Below, piece by piece: positions 1 through 12,748 of a stretch of DNA of 64,000 nt. Made by a program: the position numbers and the translations under genes. The notes under the pieces are model-generated. The model did no database searches, was not told the origin of the DNA, and saw nothing but the letters and a program-made list of their open reading frames with translations. Source of the stretch: Tetradesmus obliquus (lineage: Eukaryota > Chlorophyta > Chlorophyceae > Sphaeropleales > Scenedesmaceae); contig CP126195.1 in the NCBI GenBank assembly GCA_030272155.1, positions 2,959,001 through 3,023,000 of the forward strand, read 5' to 3'. The stretch's first letter is position 1; every line of letters starts with the position of its first letter.

Positions 1-423
1 CAGCAGCAACTGATGAGGGGAAGCACTTGACAAAAACTGCAGTGTTGTGTACTCAGCCACAGCGCTGGACACTAAAAGCTGAAACACACGCGCAGCTGTC
101 CCACTCGTGTGGGTGGCCACCACTCACCTACCGGGCATCAGCTCAATCCACGCCTCTGACTCCACGGGGTTGTGCACTCTGAAGCACTTGTCGTTCTGCA
201 GCAGCTGCCTGAAGGGGCCCAGGCCTGACTGCTGTGTCGTTGCACCCAGCTTTCGCTGGACTGTTTTAGCAACAGATGAGCTGGTTGCGCCCATGGAAGG
301 GCAGCTGATGAGGTGTGCTGCAGCAGCACGCTTGGCACGCGCAGCTGCTGAGATGCCTGGCCAGGCATGGTGCGTTGCTTCCAAAAGTTCGTTGAGCTGT
401 TGCTCTGATATGTCGGTGGTCAT
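1..423 (-). CDS. 5' part of an unrecognised gene (partial, runs off the left edge)
   Basis: An ATG at 423 opens a clean reading frame of about 97 residues that starts MTTDISEQQLNELLEATHHA and ends near residues ESEAWIELMP. It then meets a splice donor, either at 131/130 (gtaggt) or at 127/126 (gtgagt). A CTGCAG-type acceptor at 38-37 opens a second exon (36 to 1) that stays open with either donor and leaves the window. The N-terminal part is Ala-rich and helical and has no obvious signal peptide. I do not recognise the family. The gene lies on the same strand as the coiled-coil gene that ends at 2989. The start is supported by a long acidic/hydrophilic frame with no better upstream ATG. It could be a chance frame, but the frame and splice signals agree. 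Confidence 0.45.
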
Positions 424-2988
424 GGCAGCGTCTTATGAAGCTGTTGTGCCAGTGCTGCTGCTCTTGACTGTTGTGGCAGCAGCGTGTAGGCGCAGTACGG
501 AGTTATGATGCACAGCAACAAACGGTTTGAAGTACCATTGAGCTGTTCAGCACCGGCTGATCGCCAAAAGCTGTCTCGTAACGACACTGAACTGGCACGG
601 ATAAGCCGGGCATCAGCAGTTCAACGCCACCCGACTAGCACCAACAGCTTCAGTTTGTTGAAATAATATAATTTGATGCGCTGTTGCATAGCCCGAGGTT
701 CTGGTCGATGCCAGATCCAGCAAACCCTACGACAGGGCCCAAGGTTCAACGGTCCACGACCTGCTCAGCAGCAGTGCTCCAGGTCAACGTTACATGCTGG
801 GAGATGCCGTGGGACCATTGCAGCATCCCTTTAGTTCGCACCCATGCCGCATCTTTCAGTGCAGCAAACAGAACGCCCTACGATGGTAGTAAAATGCTAG
901 CTGAGCTCAGCACACTGCAGGCTGCAGCCCGGCTGTGAGGCACATTTGGCCATTGTGTGACGAGGCTGCCCTGCACTGCAATATGAGCACACGCCAGCAC
1001 CCCTGACATCCATTATATCTGCCACAGGAGCTTATAGCACAGCACATCTCACCAGCGCTATTGAGAAACCCATGCGCCCAGTCACCTCGCAGCTGCTGTG
1101 TGCTAATGCAGCAAGCAAGATGTTGGTGCTGAAGCTTTGTCTGACCATGCGACTTGGTCATGGCAATGGCACCAGATACAGTCAACGGCACGATTACTTG
1201 TACGTAAATCCAAGTTTGATTCGCCGGCCACATCACAACAAGCCGCCAGCATGCTGTGTACACAGCACATGTGCTGACTGCTGCCAAAGCAATATCCGCT
1301 GTTGAATGGCTCAACGTACATTGAACACAAGACGTTCTAGTTAGTAACTGTCAGACTGCTGATGGTGATATAGAACACTAGCTGGCGACCCAGTGACAAG
1401 ATGCTAGCCGCTGCCTGGGCACACAATATCACGTTTAGCTCATCTCCCCATATGTTCAGGCCAGCAACTAATCCCAAAGAAGCATGGAAGCAAGCATGAA
1501 AGCATATGGAGAAGGCTCAAGAAGAAACTGGATTGGCTCCAACTTTTTGGTTTTGGCTACCACACATGGTCAACAACGGGAGGGAAACAGCAGCTGAAGT
1601 CCAGAAACTGACGAATACTAACCATGTGACAAAAGAAGACATACAAGCAAGCAGCATACCAGCCACACATGAAACAACAAGCAGGGAATTAGTCCAAGGT
1701 CTTGCAACTCTTAGAGCGGCATGGTGAGGATGCCTCTCAAGACTGCATGCGCCAAACCATCAAAAGCAAGCATGCAACAGCACGCAGCGCATCTGCGCTG
1801 CTGCGCTGCAAAAGCTGCACCTCAGGTCAAGCTGTTGCACTGGAATTGCCACAAGGCATGCTCACAAGTGCACATCAAGCCAGTGTGCTAGCAGGCGTCG
1901 ATCACAACTCCACGCTAAGCAACAAGCATGCTCACAACCAATAAGCAGCTACACTACGGTGGGGAGAGCCCAGGAGGTCAGCATTGCAAAGCATCTGAGA
2001 GAGTGAACACCTCTTCGCCCTAACCATATGTCTCTTTCCGACTGCGCATAACACCTATTTGCCATGATGCTGAGCACTGAGACAAGAGACAGGCAGGTGC
2101 CATGCAAGGTGCGCAGCAGTAGCTGCAGCCGGCACTTGTCATGAAGTTCAAGCAGGGATTTGCGGCCATTGCATGCAATGGCAGGTAGGGCAAGCTTTGA
2201 CACCATAACATGCAAGATACTACCGATCATAGGTCCATGCCACTAAGCAATTGCCTGTCTGCGCTGCACACGCTGCAGCCGTAAAACACTGTGCCCTCTC
2301 AAGTGGAGATCATAACTGACAGATCTTCAGCAAAAAACTTGAGGATCAATCCGTCCCACTGGAACCAAACATTGCCGTCCTTCAAAAGATAGGACTGAGA
2401 CAACCAATCACTAGGCTGCCCCTAGGAACTGCAGCGTGCATTGGTACCCACGCTGCACGTGACAAAGGCAGCCCTTTCTACACAAATGGTCCCCTCTGTC
2501 ATGCAAGCTAGTCAGCACCTGCCAACCCAGTCCCCCAATCATAGGCCGCATTGCATCCCAATCCCTCCTCAATGAAGCAGCCAAGCATACCAAAAGAGCA
2601 AACATTGGCAGCATTCATCTGCCCAACTGGATCATCAGCCAGGAAGCACACATACAGCACTCGAAACCTTCACAACAAGCTAGCCCACAATCAGCAGCCA
2701 CAGTGGGAGCAACCATGCGTGGGCTGCGCGTGGGATGGCGGGGCCGTCCAGTGACAACTGCAAAAGCTAGCGACATACGTGATTGAAAACAGCTGCACGA
2801 GGTCATGGCCTGCAGCCACAGTGCCAGACCGAAACACCCAGCAACATTTTCCCCAGACAAATCACCCTTACGCAGCTGGCCCAGTAGTTCAACTCCAGTA
2901 TGATCAGCCCTGCTGCACAAGCGCACCCTCAACTCCTTTGTAGTGGCTGTCTGTAACACTTGCACCTGCCTGAACCCCTCCCTTGTTG
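424..2988. other. Intergenic region: promoter of the left-edge gene and 3' region of the coiled-coil gene
   Basis: No convincing coding exon was found. The short frames here have random-looking composition, no family resemblance and no splice pairs. The part next to 423 should hold the promoter of the left-edge gene. The part next to 2988 should be the 3' UTR of the coiled-coil gene. The CAG/CTG triplet density is lower than in the flanking introns. Confidence 0.5.
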
Positions 2989-3351
2989 TCAAGCATTCTG
3001 TGCTGTTGCTGCTGCTGCTGCTGGCGCTGGCGCTGGCGCTGCACTGCCCCACTGCTGCATCGCCTCTGCCCTCAGTGATTCAAGACCCTGCTCAGTCAGT
3101 GCTGACTCCGCGCTGCCCTTCAGCAGTGACCTGGCGAGCTTGTAATCAGGGCCCAGCCAGTACACAGCACGCAGCAGCTGCTGCCATGCAGCAGCTGACA
3201 GCTGGTGCTCTTGCGCTGTCGCTGCTGCTGCTGCTGACCACTTTGGTTTTGGCTGCTGGCCATATCCAGAGGAGAGGATGGCATCCTTGCCAGGCCTCTG
3301 CTTTGCTGCTATCAGCTGTCCCTGTGGCGAGCTTGAGCTCTGGCTTTCAAA

Positions 3352-3385
<34 letters not shown>

Positions 3386-6300
3386 GTGTACTTTGCAGCT
3401 ACGGTCTGCCTCACGTCCGCATCTGTGTCTGCTACTGCCTCGAGCGCCTCCGCCCAGGTCAGTGGAACGGTGCTGCTGATGCTGCTGTTGATTGCAGGCT
3501 CGCCAGTGTTGCCGGAAGGCCGGTGCAGCACCGTTGCCACACTCACTGCCTTGGTGCGGCCCTCTTTTTGCTGTCTCTCAGCTTCGAGTGCATACGGCAC
3601 TGCTGCTAGCAGCAGTGCATCCACATCAACGCTTGCGCCCTCGCTGCTGCTGCTGCTGCTGCTGCTACTGCAGCTGACTGCGGCCTTGTACACACCCGGC
3701 TGCTGACCATACACGAGCAGCCGCGCCGCTCCCTGCAGCAGATATGCAGTGAATAGGCTGGTCCCTGGCAGCTGCAGCAGCTGCTTCACCACGCTAACTG
3801 ACCGCACTGCTGCAACCCTCACCAAGCACGCCTCCATTGCTGCTGCCAGGTACTTGCCAAGCGGCTTCGCATGCTGCTGCTGCTGCTGCTGCTGCTGGCT
3901 GCTGTTTGCTGAGATCATTCTGGCTGAGGTAGCAGCAGCTGTCCCTGCACCATATTCCCTGTCAAAGGTTGTCAGGTGCTGTGCAATTGCCAGCTTTGTC
4001 GCTGGTGTGAGCTGCTGGTCCAGCCAGTGGACCGCTGCTTTGTAGGAGACATCTGGCTCAAAAGCAGTCAGGGAGTCCTGCAGCCAGCTCAGCTCTGATG
4101 TCAGTGCCAGCATGTGGGCCTTGACGGTGTGCAGCTGCTGAGACATGGCGGCTGCTTCGGTGGCAAGCTGCTGCGACTCAGCGCTGCTGCTGGCTGTCTT
4201 CATCACCTGACGCACAGTGAACAGGACAGGATTCAACAACGTCAATAAATTAGAAGATGTCTTGCGATGTTTATGCAGATTGCTGAAGAGTCCAGGGATT
4301 CAAATTTGTTTGTGATATGATGTGACAGCTGACAACAGCCAACACTAGCTGGCAGCGCTTAGCAGCATGGCCACACACCTGGTCACACATCACAGCCAGC
4401 TGCGTGTTTTGCTGCTGCGCTGCCGCCAGCTGCTGCTGCATGTTACCCGCCTGATCCTGGGCACCTGCCAGCTGCTGCGTTGCCAGTGCCAGCTGCTCTG
4501 AGGTAGCCGACAGCTGACAGTTGAGCTGCTGCACCTGCTGCTGCAGCTGCTGCTTTTCTTGTGCCAGCAGCTGCTGCTCTTCAGCTGTTATGGCAGCTGA
4601 GGCCTTGGCCTGTTCCAGCTGCTGCTGCACACCTGCCAGCTCCTCCGTTAGCTGCTGCAGCTTGACCTGCTGCATGGACTCTACTGCCTCCAGCTGCTGT
4701 GTCATGTTGGCCAGCTCACTGGACAGCTTGTGCTGCTGGCCTGTTGCTGTGTGGGCTGAGGCAAAGACCTGCAAGCACAGTGACAAGAACACCTTAGAAG
4801 CAACCAACAAACCAACCAAGCAACTATCAGCCCCTGGGGTGAAAACCACTGTGTTTGGTGTATAGCTGCTGGATGAGCAGGGGCACTGCGTCACGACAAG
4901 CATCACACAACAGAATGCTTATTTAAATGCACGGCAGACATTGCGAGCTTGATGCCTCTGCTCTGACGTCAAGCAATCAGCAAGTGCCGCACCTCCTTGC
5001 AGAGCACCTTGAGCTTCACACTCTTGCTCTGCGAGTCCACCAGCTGGTGGCGCACACCCGCAAGCTCACGCGTTACCTGGCAGCAGCAGCAGCAGAAGCG
5101 GTGGTAACAGTGCGTTGTATACTCACATTCCATGACTTGTATGAGAGCATCTGGCAGCAGCCAGAAGAAGGACTGCACATAACCAGTGGTCCACAGGAAA
5201 CAATGCCAGGCAACAGAACCATAAACTGCGCAAATTGAGCAGCACGCTCAGCAGCCAGCACCGCGAATCCCGGCCAGGCCTGGCCGCTGCATACCTTGCC
5301 CCATACCTGGCGCAGCAGCTCGTCCGTGACCTTCTGCATGCGTGCCTGCTGCTGCGAGTGCTGCGCTTTGCAGCCGTCAAGCTCCTCCTGCAGCGCCGCC
5401 GCGTGCTCCTCCAGCTGCTGCTGGTACTCATACGCGGCCAGGGCCGCGTTGTCAGCCTGCACACGCAAACAGGCAAGCATGCACTCTTTGGTTCGATGCC
5501 TGCGCTGTCCTGGGGTTAGTCAATCTGAAGCGTTACAGCAGAGCAGCACATTGTGGCAGGGTCTAGGGCTCAGCACTGCATGTTTGCAGCAAACGGGAAA
5601 GCTGCAGCATAGCCTCCGCACTCGCTGGCGTGCGTCCTCAATCTGCTCGATCCTTTCTCGCGCCTCCGCCAGCTCAAAGTGCAGCTCCCGCAGCTGGGCG
5701 CTAATGTCTGCCTCTTCATCTGCTGTGGGGTTCTCATGCACACTGAAGTCGCCGGCAGACTGCAGCAGGCACAGAGCAGAGCAGCCGCGCAGACGTGTGA
5801 CGGTGATGAAGGTCCTGGCTTGTAGTTGTACTGGGTGTGTCACCCGGGATGCGCTGAATGATCTTTGCGGCACGCACCTGCTGCGGCCTGTGCATGCAAG
5901 GCCATACAAGCAAGCCTGGACCCCAACACATGACAGGACATCACGGCTTGCAAGCAACATTTGTTGTGTAGCACTCCGCCTACCTTCAAGAGCAGATCCT
6001 GAACGTCCATGCCTGCTGTTGGCCGCCGCTCACCCTCTGCTGCTGCTGCTGTTGCTGGTGGAGGCTGCAGGGTCTCTGCACCCCCTGCAGCAGCCTGCTG
6101 CTGATCCATCGCCTCAAGCTGCTGCGTCAGCTGCTGTAATTTGGCCTGCTGCTGCAGCTGGGAAGCCTGTGCTGCCCTCAGCTGTGCTGCCAGGCGCGCT
6201 GCAGTGCGCTGCAGCTGGTGCTGGTGGCCTGCTGCCTGCAAGGGGCCGTCCATGGCCTGACAGAAGCGGCAGAGGATGACATACATACTGGCTCAAAGAT

Positions 6301-7337
6301 GCATACATACATGCATGGTAGTTGGTGTACGGGATTGAGCAATCTGGTCAAGTTTGGGGCAGCAGTGTGTGGCTATAGCCAGGCACGTTTGTGAGGAAGC
6401 AAGCAACTGGCACTGCAGCGGCAGCTCGGTTCACGCTGCTTGCCAAGACTCAAGGCAGCCTGTTCAACTCCACGTTTTTGGAAAAGTTCAGCAGCTGCTT
6501 GACAGCACAGCCTATGGTGAATGTTGGTTCAAATAAAAACAGGTGTCCATACCCCTCACCTGCTGCTCCAGTTTCACAATCTTGACCAGCGCAGGGGAGA
6601 GCTCGCTGGACACCTGGCCTACCAGTGCCTGCTGCTGCTGCAGCGCCGCCTGTGCTGCCTGCAGCCCAGGCAGGGCAGCATCTTGGGCAGCCGCTGACCA
6701 GCCCTCCTCCTGCATTGCAACATGTACATAGTCAATGCAACGTAAATCAAACAAAGGCAATACGTTCAAAATGCAGCGTATTATTTGGCGCAGCAGCCAC
6801 CTGGCAGGGCAGCATCCTCAGCAGCCTCCGGCCAGCCCTCCTCCTGCAATGCAGCAACCTGTGCGTATGTACGTGGTGATGCTTACGTCAATCAACATAC
6901 TGTTTGGCAGCAGATGGTTTTGTTCAACACGCTGCAGCGCAGAGCAGAGGGAGCAGCAGCATGGCAGGGCTGATCTCCAGGGCAGGATACTAAGCTGTTG
7001 ACAGCTGCTGCAGCGCAGCTGTGGCGCGGCAACTATGTCACCACCCAGCATCTGCTCCCAGTCCCTTCCTTGATACACTTAGCGGCAGACCTGTGTCGCC
7101 AAGTAAGGCGCAACAGCTGCAGCAGCAGCAGCAGCAGTGCCACCAGTGAACAGCAGCTCAGCGCACCTCGCTGGAGTGGCTCCTGCTGCGGATGTCGGCC
7201 ACGTCCTTCTGCGCGCTGATTGTGCCCTGCACCGCCTGCACCAGCTTGGCAATGCCAGCCTGCACCTGGTGCTGCGTGGATGCCAGCTCCTGCAGCACCA
7301 GCAGCAGCAGCAGCACCAGCAGCAGCAGCAGTAGCAG

Positions 7338-7368
<31 letters not shown>

Positions 7369-7680
7369 CATCTTAGTTTCAAGAAGCATGTTCAGCTTGG
7401 CGCGGCGTTCATGCATACCTTGCGCAGCAGTACATGAGGCTGGGACACAAGTATCTGTGCGAGCGCCCAATCCGGCGCAATATAACCACTACAAACGGTG
7501 TCGCAACGGGCAATCAACAACATGAAGAGTGTTGCAGCTGGAGCAGTGGCCAACCAGAGATGCTCATCTTTTAAAATCGACAGCGTGTGGACTGAGCATG
7601 ACCACAAACCTCAACACACCCCTCTTCTGCGCACCTGTTCGCAGGTCTGCAGCTTCTGTTGTGGGTCCGCCTCCGCTCCC

Positions 7681-7715
<35 letters not shown>

Positions 7716-8345
7716 TGCCAGCTCAGCCTCTGCAGCCGCAAGCCGCTCAGCCAGCTGCTGCAGCCTGGCCTGGTGCTGCTGCTGCTCCAAACGGGCCTTG
7801 TCCAGCTGCCGGATCAGCCGGGCACGCTCATCTGATAGCCGGGGATCGGCGGGCGGCACCGCAACCTGCAGATGGTTGCATGGAGTGAGTATGCATATTT
7901 GTGTTTTGGTAGGCTAAAATGAAGTTGAGGGTGAGCACAAACATAATGGCATGGGTCAGTTATCAGCGCAATCTGCTGCTGCTGCTGCTGCTGCAAGAAA
8001 GTTGTCAAGGCTGCAAGCTGGCGCATGCTTTGTGGCATTCCCTGCGATGGGTCAAGGCATTTCCAGCTGGCATGCTGTCTGCCAGATTCAGCCGCAATCG
8101 CTCAGCACCCCACTCACCACCATGCCTTTACTCTAGTATCAGAAGCTCACCTGCTGCTTTGTGTGGGATCCCACTGCCACGGAGCTGCTGGTGCACACAC
8201 TCTCAGCCAGCTGCTGCTTAGCAGCCGCCAGCTCAGCCTGCAGCTGCTCATGCTCTGCCTGCAGCGCCTGCAGCTGCTGCTGCAGCAGCACCGCCTCCTG
8301 CTCAGCAGCCTCCTGCTTCTTCTTCTGAGCCTTGGCCGCGCTTGC

Positions 8346-8376
<31 letters not shown>

Positions 8377-11300
8377 TTCGGGGCTTTTGCTGCAGGGCTC
8401 TGCTTCTTCTCCTGCTCCTTGGATGCTGAGTCAGCAACTACAGTAGCAGCTGAAGCTGCCTCCGCTGCAGCAGCCGCAGCCGCCTCCAGTTCTTCAACCA
8501 TCTTCTCAGCTTCGGCCAGCTTGGCTTCTGCTGCTGTCAGCTTGGCAGACTTGCGGCTGTTGGACTTCTGTGCGGCCTCCAGCTGCTGGCGCAGCTGCTG
8601 CTTGTCAGCCTGCAGCTGCTGCTTCTCCGTCTGCAGCTGCGCGTGGGCTGTGGCAGCCGCCGCTGCAGCAGCCTCTCCCTACAGGTAGACAAACACAAGC
8701 GCAGCGGCACAGGCAAGGGAGCAATATGTGAGGGGTATGGCCGTGATCTGCTGCTTCTCCGTCTGCAGCTGTGCGTGGGCAGTGGCTGCAGCCGCTGCAG
8801 CAGACTCTCCCTGGAGATGCACAGGCACGTGCACAGTGGAAGAGGCAAGGCAGCAGTAAGTGAGTGGCATGGCCGTGAGCTGCTGCCTCTCTGTCTGCAG
8901 CTGGGCATGCGCGGTGGCTGCAGCCGCTGCAGCAACCTCGCTCTGAGCGATGAAAGGTGTCACATAACGCACAGAGGCGACGGCACAGGCAAGTCAGCAG
9001 GTAGCAGGTCAGTGGTGCAGGCAGTGTTACGTGCACTGTCTGGCGGCGCAGCTCACACTGCAGTTGCATGTGCTTGCTCTGTGCACCTTCTCACCGGGCA
9101 ACAAGCCGGCTGGAATAGGAGCCAACCACAAACTAGCTGTCCACTCTACAGTCAAACCAAGCTCATCACCACACTCCCGACACACCCTTGTACAACCCTG
9201 CCCACCCACCTGCTGTATTGCCTCATGCAGCTTGCTGATGCAAACCTTGCCCTGAGCCAGCTGCCCGCCCTAGAGTGAAACTTGGCCCATCAGTGGTGAG
9301 CCACCACCCTATCCCACACACACCCCTGCTCACCTGCATGCATTCCCACCTGCTGCATCGCCTCATGCAGCTTGCTGTTGCGAAGCTTGCCCTCAACCAG
9401 CTGCAAACCCTACAGTGAAACAAAGCCTGCCACCCCATCCTACAAACACGCCTTTTTTCTGAACATCCTGCGCTCCCACCTGCTGTATCGCCTCATGCAG
9501 CTTGCTGCTGCGCAGCTTGCCCTCAGCCAGCTGCCTCCTCGCCACCTCCATTTCACCATACAGCTGCTGCAGCCGCGCCTGCTGCGGCGCCTGTGCTGCC
9601 TTGGTCTGCTGCAGCTCTTTTGCCAGCTGCTGCTTCTCCTCTTGCAGCTTCTTCTTGGCCAGGCAGGCCTGCTGCGCCTCTGCATCGGCCTGCGGTTGTT
9701 ATAACACATGGCAACATGACAGTTGTAACACATCCGGTCGTAGCGAGGCAGAACGCCTGCTTGAGACCAGCTCGATGCAACGCAAGTGATTGCTGGGACT
9801 TGCATGCGCATGGACCTCTTGCGAATGCCTTGTGCTGGCTATGTCAGCTACGTGACACGCAGCTGACAACCGCACAGACCCTGGTCAACAGAAAAAAACA
9901 GAAGCGAAGCGCGCGCAACTCACCTGCTTGCACTGCTCCTCGGCCTCTGCTGCCCTGTCAGCCGCCGCTGCGGCCTGCTGCTGCGCTGCCGCCAGCTGGC
10001 TGTTGAGCTGCGCCAGCTGTGCATTGGCAGCCGCCAGCTCAGCGTCCATGCCCTCCTCACGGCACTTGAGCAGCGTGTGTGCCTCCAGCGCATCCTCTGC
10101 AGCTGCAGTGGCCTGCGGCAGAGAAGAAAGAGAATAATTACATCGGCAGAGAACAGCAGGCGGTGATTGCTGCACAGCACGGTTCATGGTAGAAGACGTG
10201 GAAAGCAACAGCAGCACGCGTGCTGGCAGCACATCATTGGCCCCTGCAGTGGCCTGCAGCAGAGGACAGAACACAGCAATTGTTGCACATTGAGGGTTGC
10301 AGCAGCCGCCAGCTCAGCGTCCATGCCCTCCTCACGGCACTTGAGCAGTGTGTGTGCCTCCAGCGCATCCTCGGCCGCTGCAGTGGCCTGCGGTAGCAAA
10401 TACAACACAATTGTAGACGTACCTGAGATATTTGAACACATGTCAGCACAAACTGATGGATGCGCAATACACTTGTTGGCAGAGGTTACAGGAACAGGAG
10501 CAGCGGGTGTGCCTCCAGTGCATCCTCTGCTGCTGCAGTGGTTTGTGGCGGCAGCAGCGTTGTGTGCAGCGGTGTTTCAAACGCAATGATCATTACACAC
10601 CACAGCTTATGAAGTAGTGGGTGCGGCAACTATGGGATGTCGCAGCCATTTACTTCTAACCCATCTGCTGTGCGCACCTTCTCGCAGAGGAACTGCAGCT
10701 CCAGCCACTTCTGCTCAGCACTTGCCAGGTCAGCAGCCAGCTGCTGTGCCTTGGCATCTGCTGCTGCCTGCTGCTGCCTGCTGGCCTGCAGCTCCTGCAG
10801 CAGCTGGTCCTTCTCCGTGGTCAGCTGCTGCTGCGCCTTGACTGCTTTCTTACCTGCCGACATTGCCTGCAGGCAGAGCAGAGCGTATGCCACTTTTCTG
10901 ACGACTGCAAGCAGGTGAGAAGATGGTCTGAAGCAACCAGTGGCGCAGACCGCTGGCAAGATGCGGTATGCGAAAGTTGCAGCAGTGGTCAACAGCATCA
11001 CAGATCACAGAAAATGGAAGCACTGGGGCGTTGCATGCGTGTGTGGCGGCTTCACGTGCGCAAGCGACGCTGCTTGCACGCATGCATGCTGGCAGCACCC
11101 ACCTGCTGATACAGGTCTTCCAGCCGAACAGCTTTCTGCTGTGCTTCTGCTGTGCACTGCTGGGAGCTGCGCAGCTCATCTGTCAGCTGCTCTGCCCTGC
11201 TGCGTGCTGCTGCTGCCGCCAGTTGCGCCTCCTGCAGCTGCTGCTGCAGGGCCTCAACATCCTGCAGGTTACTGCTGCTGTTGCAGCTGGCCCTGTCAGT

Positions 11301-11654
11301 GGAGGACAGCAGCGTATCAGTGTCTGCGGCGATGTCACATGTCACGACTTGTGCCACCACGAGTGCTGCTGCTGCTGTCTCTGGCTCCGCTGCTGCACCG
11401 TCCCTGCCCTTGCATGGCTGGGGTGTTGCTGGCTGGGCCGCCCACTTCCAAGTTTGCAGGAAGTGAAAGATGGTACAGATGAGGGCAATGATCTGGCTCA
11501 ACCCTTGGACCACCCACGGCAGGCCGTTGCCATTGTCCGAGCCCGGCACTGCTGCAGTGACGCTTGCTGTACTGCGGACGGAGTTGCGGCCGTCGCCGCG
11601 TCGCGACTGCAAACTGCATGCCCCTGCTGCAGAGGTCTGCTTGCGCTTACGCAT
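2989..11654 (-). CDS. Large coiled-coil protein with an N-terminal membrane segment, 14 exons, family not recognised
   Basis: Exons on the minus strand, all phase 0: 11654-11103, 10866-10678, 10112-9924, 9689-9480, 8678-8151, 7865-7635, 7289-7167, 6709-6560, 6256-5984, 5759-5622, 5456-5307, 5076-4993, 4768-4379, 4206-2989. Joined they give about 1,474 residues. Residues about 48-68 (SQIIALICTIFHFLQTW) form a membrane-spanning segment after a basic N-terminus. Nearly all the middle is Gln/Ala/Leu/Glu heptad coiled coil (QQLEAMDQQQ, EKQQLQQQVQQL). The last exon adds about 405 residues with a folded-looking segment (KPLGKYLAAAMEACLVRVAA) and Ser/Gln runs. The ATG at 11654 was chosen because the frame upstream has no other ATG; a TATA-like element lies 114 bases away. 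Overall it resembles a golgin- or mitofilin-like tether, but no diagnostic motif supports a name. Mini-exon copies at 9210-9260 and 9350-9400 could add 34 in-frame residues. A 21-nt mini-exon near 7415-7436 is also possible. Confidence 0.75.
6800..6850 (-). repeat. Partial copy of the 6709-6560 exon (acceptor plus exon 5' end)
   Basis: The minus strand reads a TGCATTGCAG acceptor followed by a frame starting EEGW, ending in AAEDAALP and then GGTGGC. This repeats the first about 43 bases of the next exon with a few substitutions. The copy lies upstream of the true exon. Confidence 0.75.
8740..8990 (-). repeat. Two partial upstream copies of the 8678-8151 exon
   Basis: Two units of about 125 bp repeat the intron end, the acceptor and the first about 70 bases of the exon that begins at 8678 (AAAATAHAQLQTEKQQ). 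Both copies then diverge (ITA or TAMP in place of LQADK) and lack a donor at the matching place, so they look non-functional. Confidence 0.8.
9210..9400 (-). repeat. Two downstream mini-exon copies of 51 nt, each with intact splice sites
   Basis: Copies at 9400-9350 (LVEGKLRNSKLHEAMQQ) and 9260-9210 (LAQGKVCISKLHEAIQQ) repeat the last 17 codons of the 9689-9480 exon (LAEGKLRSSKLHEAIQQ). Each is preceded by GCAG and followed by GTGGGA or GTGGGT. Each is exactly 51 nt and phase 0, so either could be spliced in without a frameshift. Confidence 0.8.
10230..10560 (-). repeat. Three partial upstream copies of the 10112-9924 exon
   Basis: The acceptor and first codons of the exon (ATAAAEDALEAH) recur at about 10550-10500, 10390-10300 and 10260-10245, spaced roughly 140 bp. 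The 10390-10300 copy holds about 30 exon codons almost unchanged, then switches to intron-like sequence without a donor. Confidence 0.8.
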
Positions 11655-12748
11655 CTTCCTGAATTTCAGCTGCCTGAAAGGCTTACGGCTGCACCGGTGA
11701 AACCGACAGCGCTGCCATGCACCCGTGTAATACACACCAAGGAATTCAACTAAATCGTGTGCTGGATCATTATATACTCACACTAGGCATACGGCAGGCC
11801 CTTGTGCAGGCAATGCGAACAACCAGCAGTGCTACAAGAAGAACGTTTTTTTGGCGCGGCTATGAGTCACCTGGGCATAGAGAGCACGCCAACACATCAT
11901 CGACATTTTCAAGCTATAATAATAGATTTCACGAAATTTATGTCAGCTCTGCGGCGTGAGAAGTTGCAAGAAACGACCCGGTACGCCGGAAGTACAGGTC
12001 AGTGACTTTCTGACGTTCGCTTGGCCAGACACAAGAAGCGCGCACAAGAACAATGGTAACATGGTCATGAACATCATTCCAGATAGCAGCAAAATGTTGA
12101 ACTGTTGTTAGCGGTTGTATGGTGGTCCAGAGTGAGGACAACACAAGATCCCGGTACAGGGCCCTGTTAAGACAGATGCACTGTCTTTGCCAGCATGTAT
12201 GTCCAATTTGTAAATGGCATGCTGGTTGATCACACACTTGTGCTTGTCTAGAGTTATGCGCAGTCAGGGACCTGAGCCCGCACGCACATCTGGTTGCAGC
12301 AGGGCTGCTGCGGTGCAACTGCCGCTGCAGCATGCTGACCTGGCAGACTGGAAGCTGGCGTGCATACCACCGCGAAGCGCGATGCATGACACAACGAAGG
12401 CAGTCATAATGATAATGCTAGATCAAATATACTATCATTGTGGATGAGCATCAGCACTATCGCAGCTGTGCTGCACAGAGTCCAAACGCCTGCTCTTGTC
12501 GCTTGCGAGCGGCTCTCCAAACTTGGAGCATTGACAAAAACGATCTGATCTGCAAAAATGAGGGAAGAGAAGGGCTGTTGGATGCTTTGCTTCAAATCCC
12601 TCCCGATCACTGGTCGCCTGGTTTCAGGGTTCTGCCTGTGGATCTTGGTGCCAGTACTGGCAAAGAGCACGGGCGCTCACTGTCAGCGCTGGAAGAGGAC
12701 GATCTCTCAATTATCTACCTTCCCAGCAGAAACCAGCAGACCGCAAAC
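11655..12748. promoter_or_regulatory. Divergent intergenic region between the coiled-coil gene and LHCA
   Basis: About 1.1 kb separates two divergent start codons. It is more AT-rich than its surroundings and nearly free of triplet runs. No coding exon was recognised. It should hold both promoters, including that of the light-harvesting gene; no specific light-response element was identified. Confidence 0.5.
11768..11776 (-). promoter_or_regulatory. Possible TATA box of the coiled-coil gene
   Basis: The minus strand reads TATATAATG, 114 bases upstream of the ATG at 11654. Position and sequence fit a TATA element. No transcription start can be seen. Confidence 0.35.

Noticed and set aside
7033..7470. 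Poly-Ala/Leu/Ser frames over the CAG run at 7290-7370
   Set aside because: Triplet runs are open in all frames on both strands; only the phase-0 frame after the acceptor at 7289 continues the coiled coil.
8332..8688. Cys/Ala/Ser-rich plus-strand frame
   Set aside because: Antisense shadow of the coiled-coil exon at 8678-8151.
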